From NCBI RefSeq assembly GCF_022024115.1, contig NZ_CP091792.1, forward strand, positions 1,550,001-1,614,000: a DNA stretch of 64,000 nucleotides, given 5' to 3'. The notes under the pieces are model-generated. The model did no database searches, was not told the DNA's origin, and was given only the letters and a program-made list of their open reading frames with translations. The translations under genes were made by a program, and so were the position numbers. The DNA comes from Prevotella communis. Its GTDB lineage: Bacteria; Bacteroidota; Bacteroidia; Bacteroidales; Bacteroidaceae. Positions 61,873 to 64,000 of the stretch are shown here, piece after piece (position 1 is the first letter of the stretch; every line of letters starts with the position of its first letter).

Positions 61873-62949
61873 ATGACTTTACATATATTTAATCCTGAAC
61901 ACGATATCGCCCTTGCAGCCAATCTCGCCAACTTCACCGCGCCTCATGCCGGTCGGCAGTTGCGCCATGACCTGGGCTTTATTCCGGCCTTGTGGGCTGA
62001 AGAGGGAGACAGCGTTCTTGTTGATAATCCTGAACGTGCCGCCTACGACTATGACCGTTTTCTTCATGCCGTCAACAGGCAACTGAAGGATTACGCGCCG
62101 GTCAGAAAAAATTTCCTCCCTCGTTGGGAAAATAAAAATCCCTCGTCGGACATCACGAAAATCCAGCCCTGGGGATGGGATGTGGCCCTGAAGGCCCGTC
62201 TGAAGCGGAGTGGGGCAGACGAGCGCTTGTTGCCCACGGATGTTCAGTTGGACGTTATCCGTCAGTTGTCGCATCGCCGCACCTCAGCCCAACTCCTTCC
62301 GCTGCTGCAATGTGAAGGTACGGTAGGCGAGTCGTTCGAGTGTCATACGGAAGAAGAAATTCGCCTGCTTCTGGAGCGTTACGGCCGACTGGTTCTCAAG
62401 GCTCCCTGGTCGTCGAGTGGCAGGGGATTGCGCTTTGTGAACAGTACCAATTTTACCACGCATCAGGCCGGATGGCTGCGCAATCTGTTTGCGACGCAGG
62501 GCTCTGTGATGGCTGAACCATTTTTTGACAAAGAGAAGGATTTTGGCATGGAGTTCTATGCCGGTGAAGATGGCAGTATCCGTTACTTGGGACTCTCGCT
62601 TTTCCATACGGCAAACGGTGCCTATACGGGAAATATCCTGGCTACAGAAAATAAAAAGCGTGAAATGATAAGCCGTTATATATCAATTGAATTGCTTGAT
62701 AGTATTAAGGAAAATATTTGCAGTAGTCTGCCGGCCATCCTCAAGGGTGGCTATGCCGGACCTTTCGGGGTTGATATGATGGTGGTCAAGGGTGAGCGTT
62801 TCCTGCTGCATCCTTGTGTGGAAATTAATTTACGCCGTACCATGGGACATGTGGCCCTGGCCTTGACGCCAACCGATGACGAGATGGTGCGTGTGATGAG
62901 AATAGAATTTGCGGATGGCCGCTACAAAATGAAGGTAGAAAGAGTATAG
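61873..62949 (+). CDS. ATP-grasp-like protein of unknown substrate
   Basis: A 358-residue protein with ATP-grasp features: the lid/nucleotide segment LVLKAPWSSSGRGLRFV near 172-188, EPFFDKEKDFGMEF near 215-228, and the metal site CVEINLRRTMGHVALAL near 315-331. The N-terminus has a distinct HIFNPEHDIALAANL. The family is conserved in Bacteroidetes but I know of no assigned reaction. ATP-grasp enzymes join a carboxylate to an amine or thiol, so peptide-bond formation is possible. It is followed 5 nt later by mntP, so the two may be cotranscribed. Confidence 0.7.
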   Translation: MTLHIFNPEHDIALAANLANFTAPHAGRQLRHDLGFIPALWAEEGDSVLVDNPERAAYDYDRFLHAVNRQLKDYAPVRKNFLPRWENKNPSSDITKIQPWGWDVALKARLKRSGADERLLPTDVQLDVIRQLSHRRTSAQLLPLLQCEGTVGESFECHTEEEIRLLLERYGRLVLKAPWSSSGRGLRFVNSTNFTTHQAGWLRNLFATQGSVMAEPFFDKEKDFGMEFYAGEDGSIRYLGLSLFHTANGAYTGNILATENKKREMISRYISIELLDSIKENICSSLPAILKGGYAGPFGVDMMVVKGERFLLHPCVEINLRRTMGHVALALTPTDDEMVRVMRIEFADGRYKMKVERV

Positions 62950-62954
62950 GTCTC

Positions 62955-63557
62955 ATGATGAATCTATTTGATATATGGATGCTCTCCGTGGCGTTGGCCA
63001 TGGATTGTTTTACGGTGTCGATAGCCAGTGGTGTGATTCAGGGCCGGCGGGAATGGCCTGTGATTCTCCGTATTGCCTTCCTCTTCGGACTTTTCCAGGC
63101 GATGATGCCTTTTTTCGGATGGCTCGCCACGAATTATTTTGCCCATTATATTGAAGCCTACGACCATTGGGTGGCTTTCGGTCTGCTGGCTTTTCTGGGC
63201 GGCAAGATGATTTATGAGTCGTTCCAGCCTGAGGAACAGCATTTCTTTAATCCACGAAAACTCCGCACCCAACTCCTCCTGGCTGTGGCCACGAGTATAG
63301 ATGCGCTGGCCGTGGGCATCTCCTTTGCCGTTACTGGCTATTCCTCCATGTCGCTCCTCCTGGAACCACTTGTCTGGATTGGTCTGGCTTCCTTCTTTTT
63401 CAGTGTGTTTGGCCACCTGTTGGGACTTCGTTTTGGCGAGACCGTGAGAAGGCGCATCCGCCCTGAATTATTGGGCGGTATCATCCTGATATTGATTGGC
63501 GTTAAGATTTTACTGACTCACATTTCAATTTTTTCTTCATTTTATTTGTCAGAATGA
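62955..63557 (+). CDS. mntP: Manganese efflux pump MntP-like
   Basis: A 200-residue inner-membrane protein with six helices, of the MntP (DUF204) family that exports Mn2+. The repeated acidic motifs are seen in LAMDCFTVSIASG near 14-26 and TSIDALAVGISFA near 112-124. The ATG at 62955 or 62958. Its last codons contain the -33 TTTG of the downstream gene's promoter. Confidence 0.9.
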   Translation: MMNLFDIWMLSVALAMDCFTVSIASGVIQGRREWPVILRIAFLFGLFQAMMPFFGWLATNYFAHYIEAYDHWVAFGLLAFLGGKMIYESFQPEEQHFFNPRKLRTQLLLAVATSIDALAVGISFAVTGYSSMSLLLEPLVWIGLASFFFSVFGHLLGLRFGETVRRRIRPELLGGIILILIGVKILLTHISIFSSFYLSE

Positions 63558-63576
63558 TAAAGATTAACTATCTTTG
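63545..63576 (+). promoter_or_regulatory. Promoter of the zinc-ribbon gene
   Basis: TTTG at 63545-63548 (inside the mntP 3' end), a 20-nt spacer, and TATCTTTG at 63569-63576, 23 nt before the ATG. Confidence 0.78.
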
Positions 63577-63599
63577 CAGACAAATTAATAAATATTCTA

Positions 63600-64000
63600 A
63601 TGGCTGACGAACAATTTCTTAATTCAGAACAAGAACTACAGCGCGAGCAGTTCAGGTCTCGAGATAACGAAACTCCCCAGATGCAGCAGATGATGCAGGG
63701 ACAGACGGCGAATGCCAATGGCATTCCTTGTCCTAAGTGTGGCACTGTCAATGATCCCGATGCCACCTACTGTGCGCTGTGTGGTGCTTTCCTTATCACG
63801 GGCGTTTGCCCCAACTGTGGTAGTGAGATAGACCCGGATGCCGATTTCTGTGAGGCATGTCATCATTATATCAAGACGGATGTGTGCTCTTTCTGCGGCG
63901 CAAGTTTTAACGAGCAGGATGTCTACTGCCCTGAGTGCGGACAGCCTCGTGGCGGTATTGTATGTCCCGCTTGCCATACGCTCAACGATTTCTCTTTCTG
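63600..64000 (+). CDS. Multi-zinc-ribbon protein (partial)
   Basis: The first 133 codons; the gene continues past the right edge. After a Gln-rich N-terminus (1-42) come repeated CPxCG-type zinc knuckles: CPKCGTVNDPDATYCALCG, CPNCGSEIDPDADFCEACH, CSFCGASFNEQDVYCPECG, and the start of a further one. These are zinc-ribbon/DZANK-like units. There is no hint yet of a linked enzymatic or membrane domain, so the role is unknown. Confidence 0.85.
   Translation, partial: MADEQFLNSEQELQREQFRSRDNETPQMQQMMQGQTANANGIPCPKCGTVNDPDATYCALCGAFLITGVCPNCGSEIDPDADFCEACHHYIKTDVCSFCGASFNEQDVYCPECGQPRGGIVCPACHTLNDFSF

Overview
The window looks like a chromosomal segment of a gut or oral Bacteroidales bacterium, most likely Prevotella or a close relative. 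The evidence is the set of promoters of the Bacteroidetes type (TTTG, about 20 nt, TAnnTTTG), the lack of consistent Shine-Dalgarno sites, the PPi-dependent phosphofructokinase, the single-chain pyruvate:ferredoxin oxidoreductase, the membrane pyrophosphatase, and families largely confined to Bacteroidetes (DUF4369-type lipoprotein, DUF4494, Cthe_2159-like protein, propeller/Y_Y_Y sensor, CotH and T9SS-like tails). No phage or integrative element is visible. The only transposase-like gene is a RAYT-type protein.

Layout. 1-8.4 kb (mostly minus): lipoprotein fragment, prs, a ThiE-like gene, tRNA-Arg(UCU), then a tight six-gene operon read from a consensus promoter at 8.43 kb (small protein, acyltransferase, exported amidase-like protein, small protein, YgiQ radical SAM protein, PP2C-like protein). 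8.5-14.6 kb (plus): PPi-phosphofructokinase, GH25 lysozyme, HD protein, LptD-like protein. 14.6-26.6 kb (minus): KefB-type antiporter, pepT, a Cthe_2159-like exported protein with a small partner, two tandem acyl-CoA synthetases behind a promoter with four phased TTGCAC sites, a LolE-like permease and an aminotransferase. 26.7-31.1 kb (plus): membrane pseudokinase, DUF4494, YggS, a divergent sigma-70 factor, and a RAYT transposase fused to a Rossmann-like domain, followed by a palindrome-rich non-coding stretch. 31.5-45.1 kb: MutT, hisC-hisD-hisG, a BadF-type sugar kinase, rhamnose mutarotase, a GT2-CotH fusion, rpsP, pyruvate:ferredoxin oxidoreductase and an AAA ATPase. 59.5-61.9 kb: K+-dependent membrane pyrophosphatase. 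61.9-64 kb (plus): ATP-grasp protein, MntP and a zinc-ribbon protein that runs off the end.

The most unusual block is 45,285-59,465. Six minus-strand genes, with overlaps or short gaps, run in the order: REC-PP2C (RsbU-like) response regulator; membrane coiled-coil/beta-propeller protein; propeller/Y_Y_Y membrane sensor whose H-box lacks the phospho-accepting His; soluble His kinase that has it; a two-module NRPS (A-T-C-A-T-TE); and a TonB-dependent receptor with a TPR-like N-terminus. I read it as one candidate unit that senses a signal, makes a small two-unit nonribosomal product, and moves that product or a complex of it across the outer membrane. The linkage is seen in the sequence; the function is inference.

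A second theme is a dispersed intergenic repeat: GTGAAAA heptamer arrays ending in ATTTGCTACCGC, mostly just upstream of start codons and always in the sense direction. One copy carries a palindromic insert. The complementary strand has GGTAGC (GGGAGC in one variant), which recalls the GTAG/GGAG foot of REP elements, and a RAYT gene is present in the same window.
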